Part shown: positions 1 through 11,762 of the stretch, in pieces
How the letters are laid out: the number at the start of each line of letters is the position of its first letter
Position numbering within the stretch: the first letter of the stretch is position 1
Source of the DNA: Sambucus nigra
Taxonomy: Eukaryota; Streptophyta; Magnoliopsida; Dipsacales; Adoxaceae
NCBI GenBank assembly: GCA_949130495.1
Contig: OX422221.1
Coordinates: 478,411,159 to 478,475,158, forward strand
Length of the DNA: 64,000 nt
Direction of reading: 5' to 3'
Program-made: the position numbers and the translations under genes
The notes under the pieces: generated by a model
What the model saw: only the letters and a program-made list of their open reading frames with translations
Told to the model about the DNA's origin: nothing
Database searches by the model: none

Positions 1-374
1 ATTGTGTGTCATTTGGGAGTACTCGTGATTGTTCCTTGCTAATTCCTAGTTGCGTATTCGTGTGGACTGATTCAGCTGTTCCATTGTTGACTCTAGATTG
101 CGTGTTTATGTGAGTATCTGCGTGATATTCATTGCAGATGTCATTGTGTATGTAAGGTTTGATTTATTTTGAATATTGAAATAAAAAGGTTTTCTCTTTT
201 GGGTTTTTTCTTCAAATCTGTGAGTTAGCAATTTATTTATAATGGTTTGATTTTACCCACATAGGTGTACGTTTTAGGGCTAGATTAAATTGGTTTAAAA
301 ATTGACTCTAATTAAATAAGTTGAAATTGGAAATTTACGAATTCGGTTGAATCGCTATCACATAGCTTTCACAA
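1..374 (+). repeat. LTR 3' part (R/U5), same family group as element A
   Basis: The sequence can be followed base by base against the LTR 3' parts at 5650-6046 and 9210-9585. Shared landmarks include TCGTGTGGACTG, GTTCCATTG, CATTGCAGAT, TGAGTTAGCAATTT and the run-in to the primer site. It is more diverged than the two LTRs of element A are from each other, so it is an older copy. Confidence 0.65.
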
Positions 375-376
375 AT

Positions 377-387
377 TGGTATCAGAA
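377..387 (+). other. Primer binding site, initiator tRNA-Met type
   Basis: TGGTATCAGAA follows the LTR end directly. It matches the plant initiator tRNA-Met 3' end (TGGTATCAGAGC class) except at the distal bases. This is the usual minus-strand primer of plant Copia elements. Confidence 0.7.
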
Positions 388-1977
388 CTTATTTAAGCGA
401 TCACCACTTTTACATTGTCCAAATAAACATTAATGTAGCAGTACATGGTTTTATGTGCTAAAGTCATTATGTTTTAAAGGAAAAATAAAGCCTTTCAAGG
501 TTGAGAATAAACATAGCAATTTTTTATAATTTCATATTTATATTTGAAATTGTGGCGAAGCATTGTTTTCTAGAAGTAATAAGTTATATTCTCAACGCAT
601 TAGCCCGGGATAAAATTTTATGGAAAAGCTATCTAAACTTTCGTATGAATTATGATAAATGTGGGTTTATTTATCTAAGGCAACGATTCCTATCCAAAAT
701 ATAAACAAGATATGATTCCTATCGAAAATAGGAATAAGACCATTGAATATGTATTCATTAGTTGTATAAGTGTATTTAACGTACTTTACTAGTTCCAATG
801 TTCATTTTTCTCCAGAAGTGTATATATATACATGATTCATTGAATGTCAACTAATACTTACGTACTTTGATCATATTCCAAGATTGAAAAATGGTTAAGC
901 GTGTAAGCGAATTTTCAAAAGGTGGATGAAAGACTAAAGTATAAATAAGTTGTTTTGTATCTCCGTATGGTGTCCCAGATATTAAGGACAAATGGCATAA
1001 ACATTAGAAAATTATAAGTATCTCGTAAACGAGATTATGATTCTCGAGACTCGTAGTTTCAAGTGATATATTAGCACAATTGGAGGTGTTAATGTTTGAA
1101 AATCCTCTTATGATAGAATATAACTATTATTTCTTAAAAAGCAAGGTACCTTGATAATTTTAAAGCGGATGATCCTAGATAATAATTCTAGAAATAATTA
1201 TAATGCCTATGTTTGCAATTGGCCATCATTGTTTAAAGAGGCATATATTACTTTAGAAAGGCATGACTTATTAGTCATGATATATCACTATAAAGAAATC
1301 TCTCTGTGTTAGTGATAAAATTAGGTGTAGTAAAATAATGTGGATCCGCTACTAAGAGAGTAAGCGAAGTTCATCAAGGGGAATGGGCTTAAAGCTGTTT
1401 AAAACCTAAAACAATTGCCATAATGAAAACCCAACCTAAATGACTTGGGATCCCAAAAATTATGTGTGATTCAGTTAGCACTGAGAAAAAAAAAATTCTT
1501 CCATTCTTAGGATGAGTCGGTGCACGATTTGTAACAGGATAAATTTTATTTTTAATGATTTCTTTGTCTTGAACATATAGATCAAGTGGGGTATTAGCAG
1601 GATATTCTTTATAGAATTCACCTATGTGAGAGTGAATGGGACACTTCTATGATAATAATCAACGACTATATTGCTAAATTCTTTAACACGCTCATGAAAC
1701 CAGGAGGTGTCCAAGGCCAAAACGGACATAACAATGAGAACCAAGAATGTTCGAAAAAAGACTGTAAATTATATTGTTTCAGTTTATACAAAAAGTTTTG
1801 ATCAATTCAAGACATCGCGTTCATTGATTGGCAGTAAACCCGATAGTCTCTCACTGGAAAAGATTAAAGGCCAAAAGCTATCTGTACTAATGCAGCTCTT
1901 TTCCACTGATACTCTCTCTAATTTGTCTTCATGTTCATTTGATTCTTCACCCAAATTTTATTCACGTGGGGGATTGC

Positions 1978-2640
1978 TGTAAAATATTGTGTTTTCACAC
2001 AAATAATTATTAAGACCAAATTAATATATTGGTCAACTTTAAGCCATTATAAAAGTAGGATCCACACTTCAAACGTAGTGGGACCAAGTACGTACGTGTT
2101 CCTTGTAGCAAGATGAGTCATGCGGTATACTCATTTGTTAAAAAAGAATGAATAATGAATAAAAAATTTGGTTTCAAAGTGCCGCATTTATATATGAAAA
2201 TTATTCAGAAGTTTATTTAATTTTCTGGGACGAATTTTCTGAACTGTAGCCAAAGGTTGTGACTGTTCGCTATATAGTAACTGTTTTTCAGAACCGTCCC
2301 TAAAGGTCGTGACTGGTCACCATAAATTGTGACAGTTCATGAAAAACGTCTCTAAAGTGATTGTTTTCCAAAAGACGCATATTTTCATGGAACAACATTT
2401 TTTTTCCTATAAATACAAGATTTGTCTTCTTTTTATATGAGAGAAAATATATTTAACAATATTTTTCATTCTCGATCGAGTCGAATACAATATCAAATAT
2501 AATTGGTTCGTGAGACGCGCACATTGATTTTTGTCTTATATATGAAAAAATATTAAGCACCACAGTGAGAGCGCATTTTATTTTAAGAATAGAGTGTCAA
2601 ACACTCAACTCATTCATTTTCTTCGTTTATAAATTTTTTA
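1978..2640 (+). repeat. Truncated 3' LTR with purine tract and TATA box
   Basis: The tract CACGTGGGGGATTGC (1963-1977) is a polypurine tract and is followed by TGTAAAATATTG, a canonical TG start. A TATAAATA box lies at 2408-2415, about 430 bp in, as expected for a U3 promoter. Two CTGTTC/GTGACTG-like blocks repeat around 2258-2345. The right end is unclear; downstream of about 2640 the sequence is plain AT-rich DNA. Confidence 0.5.
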
Positions 2641-3746
2641 AGAGATATTAATTTTATTGCAAAAATATGATTTATTTCATCTTTTAAATTTGATAAAACA
2701 AAAAAAAAAAAAATTTAAATAACATGTATGTTTGTGTGCACACGCGTACATGTTAGCCTAGACTTAAAGTAATTCAAAAAACTGTTAATTTTCATTTCTT
2801 TCAAACATGTTTGAACATACGCCTGGAATTGGGTCATGAAGGATTTCAGTTGCCACTTATGTATCTATTGTCTACGTATATACATTTCATACGTATCGAT
2901 TCATTGATGAATATTCGTATCCTTTTAATTTTTATTTTTTACAAAATGCATTGGTTGTAAATACAATCATAATATTCATTAAGTAAATTCATACCTTTAT
3001 TTTATGAATTTCCATTTTGAAATTTACGAATCTATTTTATGATTTAATTCAATTAACTGGTATAACTCTATAAAACTCTATTTGAAGGACAATATGACAA
3101 GTTTTTTCACCTTTTCCATACAATTATTACAAAGATAATCATAACAACTCTTTGAAGATAAGTACATTAGCCTAAAATGCTTTATCGAAGGAATGATTTG
3201 ACATGTGTCATCTCCTGCAATTCCTTTTCCTTTCAATTACTACAAATATAGATTTAAAAATATATTCAACACATAAAATATAATTATGGTATATATTCCA
3301 TACATACACCTATGAGCATATTTTATTATAATATCAAAACTAAATAATGCAGCTAAACAACCACATGTCGCGCCAACTGAAATACTAGTTACTCCTATTT
3401 TTAAATTTATTCTGAACTTTTATATTGACCCCACCTCTAACTACCCTTAATCAAAAGAAATTAGGTAGTATTTGATCATGTTCGTTTTGACAAATTTTGT
3501 TATTTAAATTTAACCATAAAAATACAATATAAAATTAAAGTTAACTTACTATTTTAAAATATTAAAAATCGCATTTGATGATACTTTTTTGGTTTATATC
3601 TAATTGTCCCTTATATATTTTTTGTAAGACAATCAAAGGCCTACCAGCTGACTTTATACACATTTGGTCATTTCAAATGGATAGTAAAGATAAATGTTCG
3701 AATAATTAGCCACCTCAACAGTTTTTTTACTCCAACATATTACTGA
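2641..3746. other. AT-rich intergenic sequence, no gene seen
   Basis: No open frame of note, no RNA gene and no recognisable element. There is an A-run at 2699-2713 and scattered AT-rich low-complexity stretches. Confidence 0.6.
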
Positions 3747-3800
3747 CTAGATTTTAGCCATGCGCATTGCGCAGGCGATTTATAGGACTTGTTTTAGACC
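3747..3800 (-). mobile_element. Helitron 3' terminus
   Basis: Read on the minus strand, a short GC-rich hairpin (TGCGC, three-base loop, GCGCA, within GCCTGCGCAATGCGCATGGC) is followed by TAAAAT, then CTAG at 3750-3747 and a T. This is the Helitron 3' end signature (hairpin, CTRR, insertion before T). The element would extend to the right on the minus strand; I could not place its 5' TC end or any Rep/helicase sequence, so it is probably non-autonomous. Confidence 0.55.
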
Positions 3801-4640
3801 ACATGTAGTAAGAAGTGAAACTTGTCTCCGACGATCACATAAGCAAATGACGGTGGTTGTTGAAGTTACGATCGACTTGATAGTTACGTAATGCAAACAA
3901 TTAGTTAATCTAGACATTTATTACCAATCGCAAAATAGTGTTCAAATTTTACAAAAACATTCATGGGTTTATTCTAATGAAGTATGTTGTTGCTTAATTG
4001 TGTTACTTAATACATATCCACCTATAATTAAAAAAAATTGACTAATTATGCATTAGAGAACCCATGTTCTCAAAATAAATAAATAAAACAAAAAAGATTT
4101 TTTAGCACCAAAGAACTTATGCATTTGATCAAACCAGCCTGTACATAAATGTCAAATGGATAAAATCAAAAGTCAGTATAATTAAAACTCCCAAATGACA
4201 ATGTTAGTAACATTCAAATTATCAAAGTCTCCAATAATAGTATTCAAGTGTAACTATATTTGTCCCCCATGATATAGCTTATGTAATTATTTTTTATCTT
4301 TCTTAAGCTCTCAACACCAATGGCCTCCCTGCACATCAAATTTTAGGTTTAGTTCGCATATAATTGAATGTAAAAAATATTAATTGTGTTATTCACGTCG
4401 TGTCATTTTTCAAATGAATCTCGTTTGTATTAGGTAAAACAAATATGCTTATTCGTAGAACACTGTTTTATGTGTTTTATTAATGTACAACCAAATAACG
4501 AATTAACAACCTCTACAAACAATTTTCTTTGAGTCTAAAAGTTGAGTAATGACATATAAAAGTTAACCAACTTGTCAAATTGTCACCTTTGATCACATGG
4601 ATGTAGCTGAATATATCTCCGCGAAAACCCTCTCTCTTCC
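3801..4640. other. AT-rich sequence, probably Helitron interior
   Basis: No coding sequence recognised. It lies inside the direction in which the Helitron ending at 3747 should extend, but the far boundary is not visible. Confidence 0.35.
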
Positions 4641-4650
4641 ACCTTATGTC

Positions 4651-4687
4651 TACACACACACACAGACACACACATATATATATATAT
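4651..4687. repeat. Microsatellite (AC)n-(AT)n
   Basis: Alternating CA dinucleotides followed by TA dinucleotides, directly left of the foldback MITE. The small open frames across it are simple-repeat artefacts. Confidence 0.9.
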
Positions 4688-4699
4688 GGGGGAAGGATC

Positions 4700-5045
4700 A
4701 AGTGAGGTTCCAGTTTGAAGATCCTGAATGAGATCTATTTTTTTAAAATAGTAAAAATAATATTTTGGGGCTAATTTTTTTTTATGGTTTTTAAACATTT
4801 CAGTAGGACCATAAAAAAATTAGCTAAAAATGAATTTTTTGGCTATTTTAAAAAAATCGGTTAAACTGTGTCAATTTTTAAGTTGTTAAAAACTGACAAA
4901 GTTTGACCGATTTTTTTAAAATAATAAAAAAATTTATTTTGAGGTGATTATTTTTTAATGGTTCTACTGAAATGTTTAAAAACCATAAAAAAAACAGCTT
5001 CAAATATGTTTTTTTACTATTTAAAAAGGTGGACCTCATTTAGGT
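4700..5045. mobile_element. Foldback MITE, nearly end-to-end palindrome
   Basis: The two halves are inverted copies centred near 4885. The clearest matching block is ATGGTTTTTAAACATTTCAG at about 4785-4804, whose inverted copy lies at about 4971-4990; the CTGAATGAGATCT/CTAAATGAGGTCC ends also match. Length is about 345 bp with no coding capacity. The class is uncertain: the long arms suggest a MULE- or foldback-type MITE. A fragment of a related copy lies at 9590-9735. Confidence 0.6.
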
Positions 5046-5059
5046 TTCTCAAATACATT

Positions 5060-6046
5060 TGAGTATGTCATATACCGCTACAACCTTCGAAGAATTGTTC
5101 AAGATCAATCATGCGTCAAGATGGATCCGAATATCAAAGTTCTTCAACATTCAAGCCTCTGCGAGATTAAGTTTGGTAAGGTTGTGTTTAAAGTACCTTA
5201 GCATTTCACTTAGAGTGTTTGGGATATTTTTTACAAAATATTTTCTAAGTGTTGGAGCGGAGTTTTTCCGTTAAAAGTCGTTTTTAAAGTTTTGAGGTAG
5301 ATTTTCAAAAACGAAATAAAAAATTAATTTTTATTTAGTCTCGTTAGAGCGACAGGGCTATGTCGTGCGAAACTCTTTCGAGCGACACATGTCCACGTTC
5401 GAGCGAGATGCCAATTTCGTTCGAGCAATCTGCCGCCTTAAATTTTTTATTTAAAGCGTGTTAAACCACTATGTTTTCGTTAAGAAGGTCTAACGTTTTA
5501 GTTTCTGTAAACACTGCAAATCGTCATAACACTTTTTCTTGTTCGTTTAGGGTATTATCCTTTTTGTTTTCAATTCACAAAATGTCCCAATCTTTATGTG
5601 AATTATTTTGGAACCCAAGATACAACTTTGGTGAAGTTTTTCTCTTGTAGAGAGGGTAAATCTACAGTTGACGGTTGTGTGTCGATTGGGAGTGCTCAAG
5701 GGTGTTCCTGGCTGATTGGACTGTGTGTTCGTGTGGACTGTTGTGGTTGTTCCATTGCTGACTCAAGAGGCGCGTCTTTGTGTATTTTTGCGGGATTTCA
5801 TTACATATTTCATTGTAATTATTGTAAGTTACGATTTACGTCTTTATAGTGAAATAAAGGTTTTGCCTGAAAGGGATTTTTCCTGAAATCTGTGAGTTAG
5901 CAATTTTATTTGTGATGGTTTGACACACATACACGTAGTTGCATGTTTATGGGCCAAATTAATTTGGTTTGATATTTGCAGTGATTAAATAAGTCTAAAT
6001 TGGAAACTTGCGAATTTACTTAATTCGATATCACACGGAATTCTCA
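5060..6046 (+). repeat. 5' LTR of element A
   Basis: Starts TGAGTATGTC and ends at ...TTCTCA, followed by the primer site. It aligns along its whole length with 8555-9585. A block at 5341-5440 carries repeated TTCGAGCGA and GAGCGACA palindrome-type motifs. It is 987 bp against 1031 bp for the partner; much of the difference is an extra repeat of the GAGCGACAGGGGAGCTC type in the 3' copy. Confidence 0.75.
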
Positions 6047-6049
6047 AAA

Positions 6050-6060
6050 TGGTATCAGAG
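6050..6060 (+). other. Primer binding site of element A
   Basis: TGGTATCAGAG directly after the LTR end; it matches initiator tRNA-Met as in plant Copia elements. Confidence 0.8.
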
Positions 6061-6261
6061 AGGGTTTCTCTAATTTATCGAGTGATTCTTATTTTCTGTG
6101 AAATTGTGTGATATTGATTTTTTTTTAAATCTTTTTTGTGAAAAATTGTGCCCCCTCTCAATGGCATGGGTCAGAGTTTTGACGATATAAATAGTTTGAA
6201 TTTGACGTTTGCGAAAAGAATTGATTTTTTAGACAAATAAAATTTTCGTTTTAAATCGGCT

Positions 6262-7000
6262 ATGGATCTTTTACAAACGGTTCAAAATCAAAGAGATTTT
6301 TATCGTGAGAAATTTTTTGCCTTGGACCAAGGCTTTAGAAATGTCGAATTGTGCAAAAAGGATAGTGATGACAGAGTCCTATTTTTAAAAAAAGAATTGG
6401 AGGACTTTAAAAATTCTAGCGTTTGTGTTTGTTCCAAAGAGGATAAAAATATTTTAATCGATGAGTTTATGGCACGTGAAGAGACTATTAGGGATAAGTG
6501 TGCATATTTTAAGGGAAAACGTGATAACCTTCTAGGAATAATTGAAAATTTAGAAAAGGAGTCCCTAAAATTGGAAGTCTAATTCTTTGCTAGAGTAAAA
6601 AAATTTGGAGTTGAAAAATGATATGACAGACTCGAATAGTGTTGGTAGCAATGGTAGTGGCTTGTCGTGTTTTCATGTTTAGAGTGTTAAAGCCAAGGCC
6701 AGTATTTGTTTTAGAGGGTTAATAAATCCCAAGGACGTAGAAAAAGTCAACACATAGGTGTCGTCCCACCCGTTTACACATTCATATTGTGCTAGGAAGG
6801 GTCACCTTAGGCGTTTTTGTTTAGATCTTCGAAAAAGACCTAGGAAGTTGAAATCTAGTGTTCCCTTGGTTCCCAAAGCCCATATGCATCGTTATATACC
6901 TATTTGGATTAAGAAATCACTTTTAGAGGCACTAGATGTTAGACTAGTTGATTCTCATTTGCTTGCACATGATTCTTCTCTTGCTATATCATGTAGATGA
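6262..7000 (+). pseudogene. Gag C-terminal remnant of element A (coiled coil plus zinc knuckle)
   Basis: 6262-6582 encodes 106 residues, largely charged heptad-like sequence, that align with the coiled-coil part of Gag in element B (for example LREKLEYVEGERDSLRG there against IRDKCAYFKGKRDNLLG here). After a gap with stops, 6758-7000 encodes a degenerate zinc knuckle (YCARKGHLRRFC; the first Cys position is lost) and a tail with SHLLAHDSSLA, matching SHLLSHPSSLA of element B. The N-terminal UBN2-type Gag domain present in B is absent. It is broken and not expected to make a working Gag. Confidence 0.65.
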
Positions 7001-8554
7001 TTGTGTTCGCATGTTTGTCATACGCTAGTTGTGCTTCATGATATATTCTTTCTAGTGTTATGACTTGGGTACTTTTTCTATTAGTTTTTTGTTTTTGAAA
7101 AATTTTCAAAAATACAAAATGATTTTATTTTGATAAAAAATTTGGAAAAAGTCAAAAAGAATATTGTAGTTTGTTTTCAACCATATATGAATGGATATTT
7201 GGGATGACCAAGTCACAACTTCATTCCATATCCATGTGTCTATTTGATAGTTCTTTGATATGCGTCGTCATTTCATTTATGTTCTTTATAATGTTTGGTG
7301 TCATTGAGATGTGATTTGTTGTTACTACCTACATGTTTGACTCATAAGTTGCTTTAATGCACACTTGCACAAATTTGTTTGTTTATTGTACTTGTTTATC
7401 ACATATTGGTCAGAGTGTTGTCATCTCAATTCTGTGTTTAAAATGAACCATATGCGATAAAACTTGACAATGGAAGTAGTGCATGTAAAAATCCTTTACC
7501 GTGAAGATTTAATTGCAACAAAATATTATGAGTGAATCACGGAAAAAGGGCTGTGAGAGTTCAAAATTAACTCGTCGTTAAATCCATCGTTTAAAAGAGG
7601 CCGAAAATTTTTTAAGGCAATAAAAAGATAAATATGTCAAAAAGGGTCCACCTCAAAAGAAAATATAAATGATTATTATTTATGAGGGAGTTTGGATGGA
7701 AAGAAATGAAAAACGGGTTTGCACGTCCTGACAGCGTCATGAAAAAGAATTTACGTAGTTTTTGACATTATTGGTGTGGGAATCATTCTTGACTTTGATG
7801 TGTTGATGGATTGAGTTGGTGTCATTTAAATTCAACACTTTCAACACCTACAGACAATTTTGAGATTCATTCATTTGGAGTACACATATTCATCGTGCAC
7901 ATATGATATGTTTGATTACTTTGATTTGCCTATTGAATATGTTCACGCCCATTCATCTCGTTTTCACGATTTGGTTGTCTTAGTGTAAATTCATGGTGTG
8001 TAATTTTTGTAAAATTATTTTCGCATTTTTGTATGAAAAATCAAAGAATAAAAAATAGTTTCTGAAAGCTTTTGGGTTACTCTTTGCTGAGCGTAGTTTG
8101 ATTCATGTTTGCTATGCACTTTTGTCATGACAACTCCATGTTTATTTTTGTTTATTCACTTCCTTGTCTATTTCGGTCAAATAAAAAGAGGGAGAGTGAA
8201 TTATGGGAGAGTTTTTTACATTATGGGGTAGATTTGATTATATTAATTGATTTATTCTTATATCATTTAAAACTCGATGCGTCACGAAGGTATTTGCTTT
8301 GTCTCATGTGTGTAGGTACAAAATTGAAGATCGTTATTTTGCACACCCTGAAGAGAAAAGCTTAAAGATTTGAAGTTGAAGATTTTCTGAAGAAGAGTTT
8401 TAGACTTACATGTTTGGTACCTTTTCAGTTTTAGGATCATGGGAGGGTATTAGATTTGTATGGGCATTTTGATTTGATAATTCGGATGTTTTTATTTTGT
8501 ACCGGCATAGACGTGGGGAGAGATTTGAACATTATTTATTGTCCGGCTTACTTT
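7001..8554 (+). other. 3' non-coding interior of element A
   Basis: No coding sequence. Short blocks recur in the same order in element B at 51416-53135: the segment just after the Gag stop, a block with AGTGCATGT..AAAATCC, and a block with CGGTTTGCAC. A decayed purine tract (AAAAGAGGGAGAG near 8184) and GTGGGGAGAGATT near 8514 resemble the multiple purine tracts of Sireviruses. The open frame at 8105-8365 has no recognisable domain. Confidence 0.5.
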
Positions 8555-9585
8555 TGAGTATGTCGTATACCTTTACAACCGTCGAAGAATTGTTCAAGAT
8601 TAATCATGCGTCAAGACGGATCCGAATATCAAAGTTCTTCAATATTCAAGCCTCGCGAGATTAATTTTGGTAAGGTTGTGTTTAAAGTACCTTAGCATTT
8701 CAATTAGAGTGTTGGGATATTTTTTACAAAATATTTTCTAAGTGTTGGAAAGAAGTTGTTCGTCAAAAGTATTTTTTAAAGTTTTGAGGCAGATTTTTAA
8801 AGATGAAATAAAAAATTATTTTTTATTTAATCTCGTTCGAGCGACAGGGGAGCTCATTCGAGCGACAGGGGAGCTCATTCGAGCGACAAGGCTATGTCGC
8901 GCGAAGCTCGTTAGAGCGACACATGTCGACGTTCGAGTGAGATATCAGTTTCGTTCGAACGATCTACCGCCTTAAATTTTTTTATTTAAAGCGTGTCAAA
9001 CCACTTTGTTTTCGTTAAGAAAGCCTGACGTTTTAGCTTCTGTAAACACTGCAAATCGGCAGAACACTTTGTCTTCTTCGTTTAAGGTATAATCCTTTTT
9101 GTTTTCAATTCACAAAACGTCTCAATCTTTATGTGAACTATTTTGGAACTCAAGAAACAACTTTGGTGAAGTTTTTCTCTTGTAGAGAGGGTATATCTAC
9201 GGTTGACGGTTGCGTGTCGATTGGGAGTGCTCGAGGGTGTTCCTGGCTAATTGGATTACGTGTTCGTGTGGACTGCTGCGATTGTTCCATTGCTGACTCA
9301 AGACTATGTGTCTTTGTGGATTTATGCGGGAGTTCATTGCAGATTTCATTATAATTATTGTAAGTTGCAGTTTTCGTCTTTATAGTGAAATAAATGTTTT
9401 GCCCGAAAGGGATTTTTCTTGAAATTTGTGAGTTAGCAATTTTATTTGTGATGGCTTGACACACACACACACACGTAGTGCATGTTTAGGGGCTGAATTA
9501 ATTTGTTTTGATATTTGCACCGATTAAATAAGTCTAAATTGGAAACTAGTGAATTTAGTTAAGTTGATATCACACGGCAGTATCA
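8555..9585 (+). repeat. 3' LTR of element A
   Basis: Direct repeat of 5060-6046, starting TGAGTATGTC and ending ...GTATCA. The palindrome block (8840-8955) has extra tandem copies of GAGCGACAGGGGAGCTC compared with the 5' LTR. An (AC)n run lies at 9461-9474. The LTRs differ at many sites, so this is not a recent insertion. Confidence 0.75.
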
Positions 9586-9589
9586 ATGG

Positions 9590-9735
9590 GTTTAAACATT
9601 TCAGCGTACCCCTTAAAAATCATCTCAAAATAAATTTTTTTGGTATTTCAAAAAATAGGTCAATATTTGATATTTTTTAAATATTGACCCATTTTTTTAA
9701 AATGCCAAAAAGATATCTTTTGGATCCCTGTATAT
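9590..9735. mobile_element. Fragment of the foldback MITE family
   Basis: TTTAAACATTTCAG followed by CATCTCAAAATAAATTTTTTT and an AGGTCAATATTTGA block matches one arm of the MITE at 4700-5045. The copy begins abruptly next to the end of the element A LTR. Confidence 0.45.
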
Positions 9736-10367
9736 ATATGTATCCAATTTCATTTTTTTCCAACACGGAATACATCACTTCAACCTACAACCACTACAAT
9801 GGTGGCCCACCCTCCTAGCAACTAATTCTAAAAAACTAAATTCTCAACTTACAAATAAATCTTCGAACACTGTTTGTTAAGCTTATAGAAAATTTTGATC
9901 AAACTCCTCTAGCAGAAAATTGAGTCCGATTGATCGTCAACTTTGACGTCAATTTAAGAGACGGTGAAAGGGGTTAGTAGGAAGAGATTCTACCTATTGG
10001 ATACAACCTTTTTTAAAAGTCAAAATAGAGTAATATCTCCATACACCATTTTGTGTTAAAAGATAAACCCATGAGCTATTCAAGAAAAAAAAATTATGTA
10101 TCACAACTCCACCCATTTTTTTAAAAAGCGGATGGATAAAACAAACCTCAAAGAAAAATAGTACCCACACAACACACAAATAATATACATAAGAATGTTT
10201 ATAATTTGTATTTACAAAGAGGGGAGATAATATGTTCATCAAAACAGATATTGACATGGCCATGCTAATACAGGTCATTTTCTCCTCTTCAGTAACCGTA
10301 ACCTGAAAACCATACACAAAAATCAATAGAAAACACATAAATCATTGAGGGTGCGGTGATCTTCTTA
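9736..10367. other. No gene recognised
   Basis: AT-rich sequence. The minus-strand open frame at 9994-10338 has no domain I recognise and lies downstream of an inverted LTR primer site, so it may be decayed internal sequence of that element. Confidence 0.4.
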
Positions 10368-10822
10368 AAAAGCTTTGATATCAATTTGTAAACTTGTGCA
10401 ATGCAGCAAAACATTTCAAGTGTTTTCAAATTGATTTAATTGTATGAAACATCAATTAAATTCAATTAATACAAAATTTTGGTTAAACCCTAAAGCATGC
10501 ATCTAGGTGATTTGAAATCATAAAATTAGGAAACATGCAAAGGAAACCAATTTTCAGAAAAAAAAACCCTTTCGGGTAAAAACTTTTATTTCACTAATAA
10601 TTTGCAATTTAAAACTTGCAATATTAGTAGCGAAATCTGCAAAGAGTTTATCGCAGCAGACTCTCATACGCCGCAACCTAAATCAGCAATCGACTCCCGC
10701 GACGAATCCACAAGAACCGCAGTTCTATCTTCAACAAGGAATACCCATGAGCACCCCCAATCGACACGCAGTCATCAGTCAGCACCTCCCTCAAGTGGTA
10801 CCAAAATAACAGTAGAGACGGA
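10368..10822 (-). repeat. Inverted LTR copy of the element A family with degenerate primer site
   Basis: On the minus strand the segment reads GTGTCGATTGGG, GGGTATTCC, GTGGATTCGTCGCGGGAGT, GCAGATTTC, then GTGAAATAAA and CCCGAAAGGG, in the same order as the element A LTR 3' part. It ends at a mutated primer site TGATATCAAAGC (complement around 10369-10380). Its upstream part is cut at 10822 by a Gypsy-type LTR. The plus-strand open frame at 10602-10850 is a shadow of this LTR. Confidence 0.6.
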
Positions 10823-11762
10823 TGTGATACCCCGCCGAATTAAATACTGAATGATCATGCTTTTATCAAATTAAACAGGATTTCCATCTGGTTCATTCTT
10901 AGCATCACTGTCGCAAAACTTATTAATTACTAACCACCTAATGATTAATTAAGCCAGTGTCAAATTTTATCTTTTAAATAACCAAGTTAAGTACAACAAG
11001 AGACATAAAAGAACCATCACAATATAAAATAGCCTGAACATAACACAAGTATCTAAAGCAAGTGCTAGTCGAATAAGCATCAACTAGAAACAACCAAACC
11101 AAATTAAAACCAACACACAGAAAATATAGCTGATACAATCTAATCTGATATAAAATGTACAACTGCCATGCGCAACAGGCTCGAAAGTACAACTGAGATA
11201 CTATCTCTATCTAGGACTGAATAAAGGAAGCATCTGATGCAAGTCCTGCAGCACCCATATGTAACGCAGCTACGTACCCTGAAATAAGATCAAGTCTGGA
11301 CCCTCTGTGGTCGAACACCTAAAAGGGTTTTGAAAATATTTGATAACAAGTGTCAGAACCCAGAACATTTTGAAAATATTTAGCAAGTGAATTAAATTGC
11401 AGTAAATTAAAATGCATGAATGCTCTTCATATTTAAGCTAGTGTCGCACTCTCTTGACCAACTCACCCCTCAACTAATGTGCACACCTACCATTTTTCTA
11501 TATAACCCACCTAGTCATGTGCCTCGTAACTACTTCTTGTTATATAGTTCCTTCCCGTCACCCTACTCTAACCCGAGTATGTTTAATATAAGATTTATAA
11601 GTTGTATATCACATTGACTTAACAAATCATTATTTTCATTTACGATTATAACATTTTCACGAGTTATATAGTAAAGAATACAATTCACATCACGTATTTT
11701 ACCCGTATATAATTTTTTGCACCATATATATATATACTTATCATCATATTACAACAGTCATG
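10823..11762 (+). repeat. Gypsy-type LTR, left portion
   Basis: Begins TGTGATACCCCGCC, a start typical of chromovirus (Tekay/Del) LTRs. It continues with an AT-rich part and a GC-richer block around 11260-11400 (CAGCTACGTACCC, GTCTGGACCCTCTGTGGTCG). It breaks at 11762 where the CACTA-like end begins. The likely continuation is at 34714-35060. No Gypsy protein sequence is attached, so this may be a solo LTR. Confidence 0.45.

Larger units (their letters stand above)
1..2640 (+). mobile_element. Decayed non-coding (LARD-like) LTR retrotransposon, cut by window start
   Basis: Parts in order: an LTR 3' part (1-374), a tRNA-Met primer site (377-387), about 1.57 kb of internal sequence without a recognisable Gag or Pol, a purine tract (1963-1977), and a second LTR beginning TGTAAAATA at 1978. 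The second LTR has a U3-like part and a TATA box but no sequence matching 1-374, so it is cut off near 2640. The open stretch at 1707-1982 has no motif I recognise and runs into the purine tract, so it is probably not a protein gene. The element resembles non-autonomous large retrotransposon derivatives. No target duplication can be checked because the left end lies outside the window. Confidence 0.6.
5060..9585 (+). mobile_element. Element A: gag-only LTR retrotransposon, Sirevirus-like
   Basis: Two LTRs (5060-6046 and 8555-9585) flank about 2.5 kb of interior with a tRNA-Met primer site, a remnant Gag C-terminal part (6262-7000) and 1.5 kb of non-coding DNA. No protease, integrase, RT or RNase H is present. 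The Gag remnant and the 3' non-coding part are related to element B (47745-54769). Flanking 5-mers (ACATT left, ATGGG right) do not match, so I cannot confirm a target duplication. MITE sequence abuts on both sides. Confidence 0.7.

Noticed and set aside
1707..1982. 91-residue open frame as a gene
   Set aside because: Ends in the purine tract and LTR start of the decayed LTR element; no domain recognised.
4513..4798. Small minus-strand open frames
   Set aside because: Run through a CA/TA microsatellite and the MITE arm.
10602..10850. 82-residue plus-strand open frame
   Set aside because: Shadow of an inverted LTR; no start context or domain.
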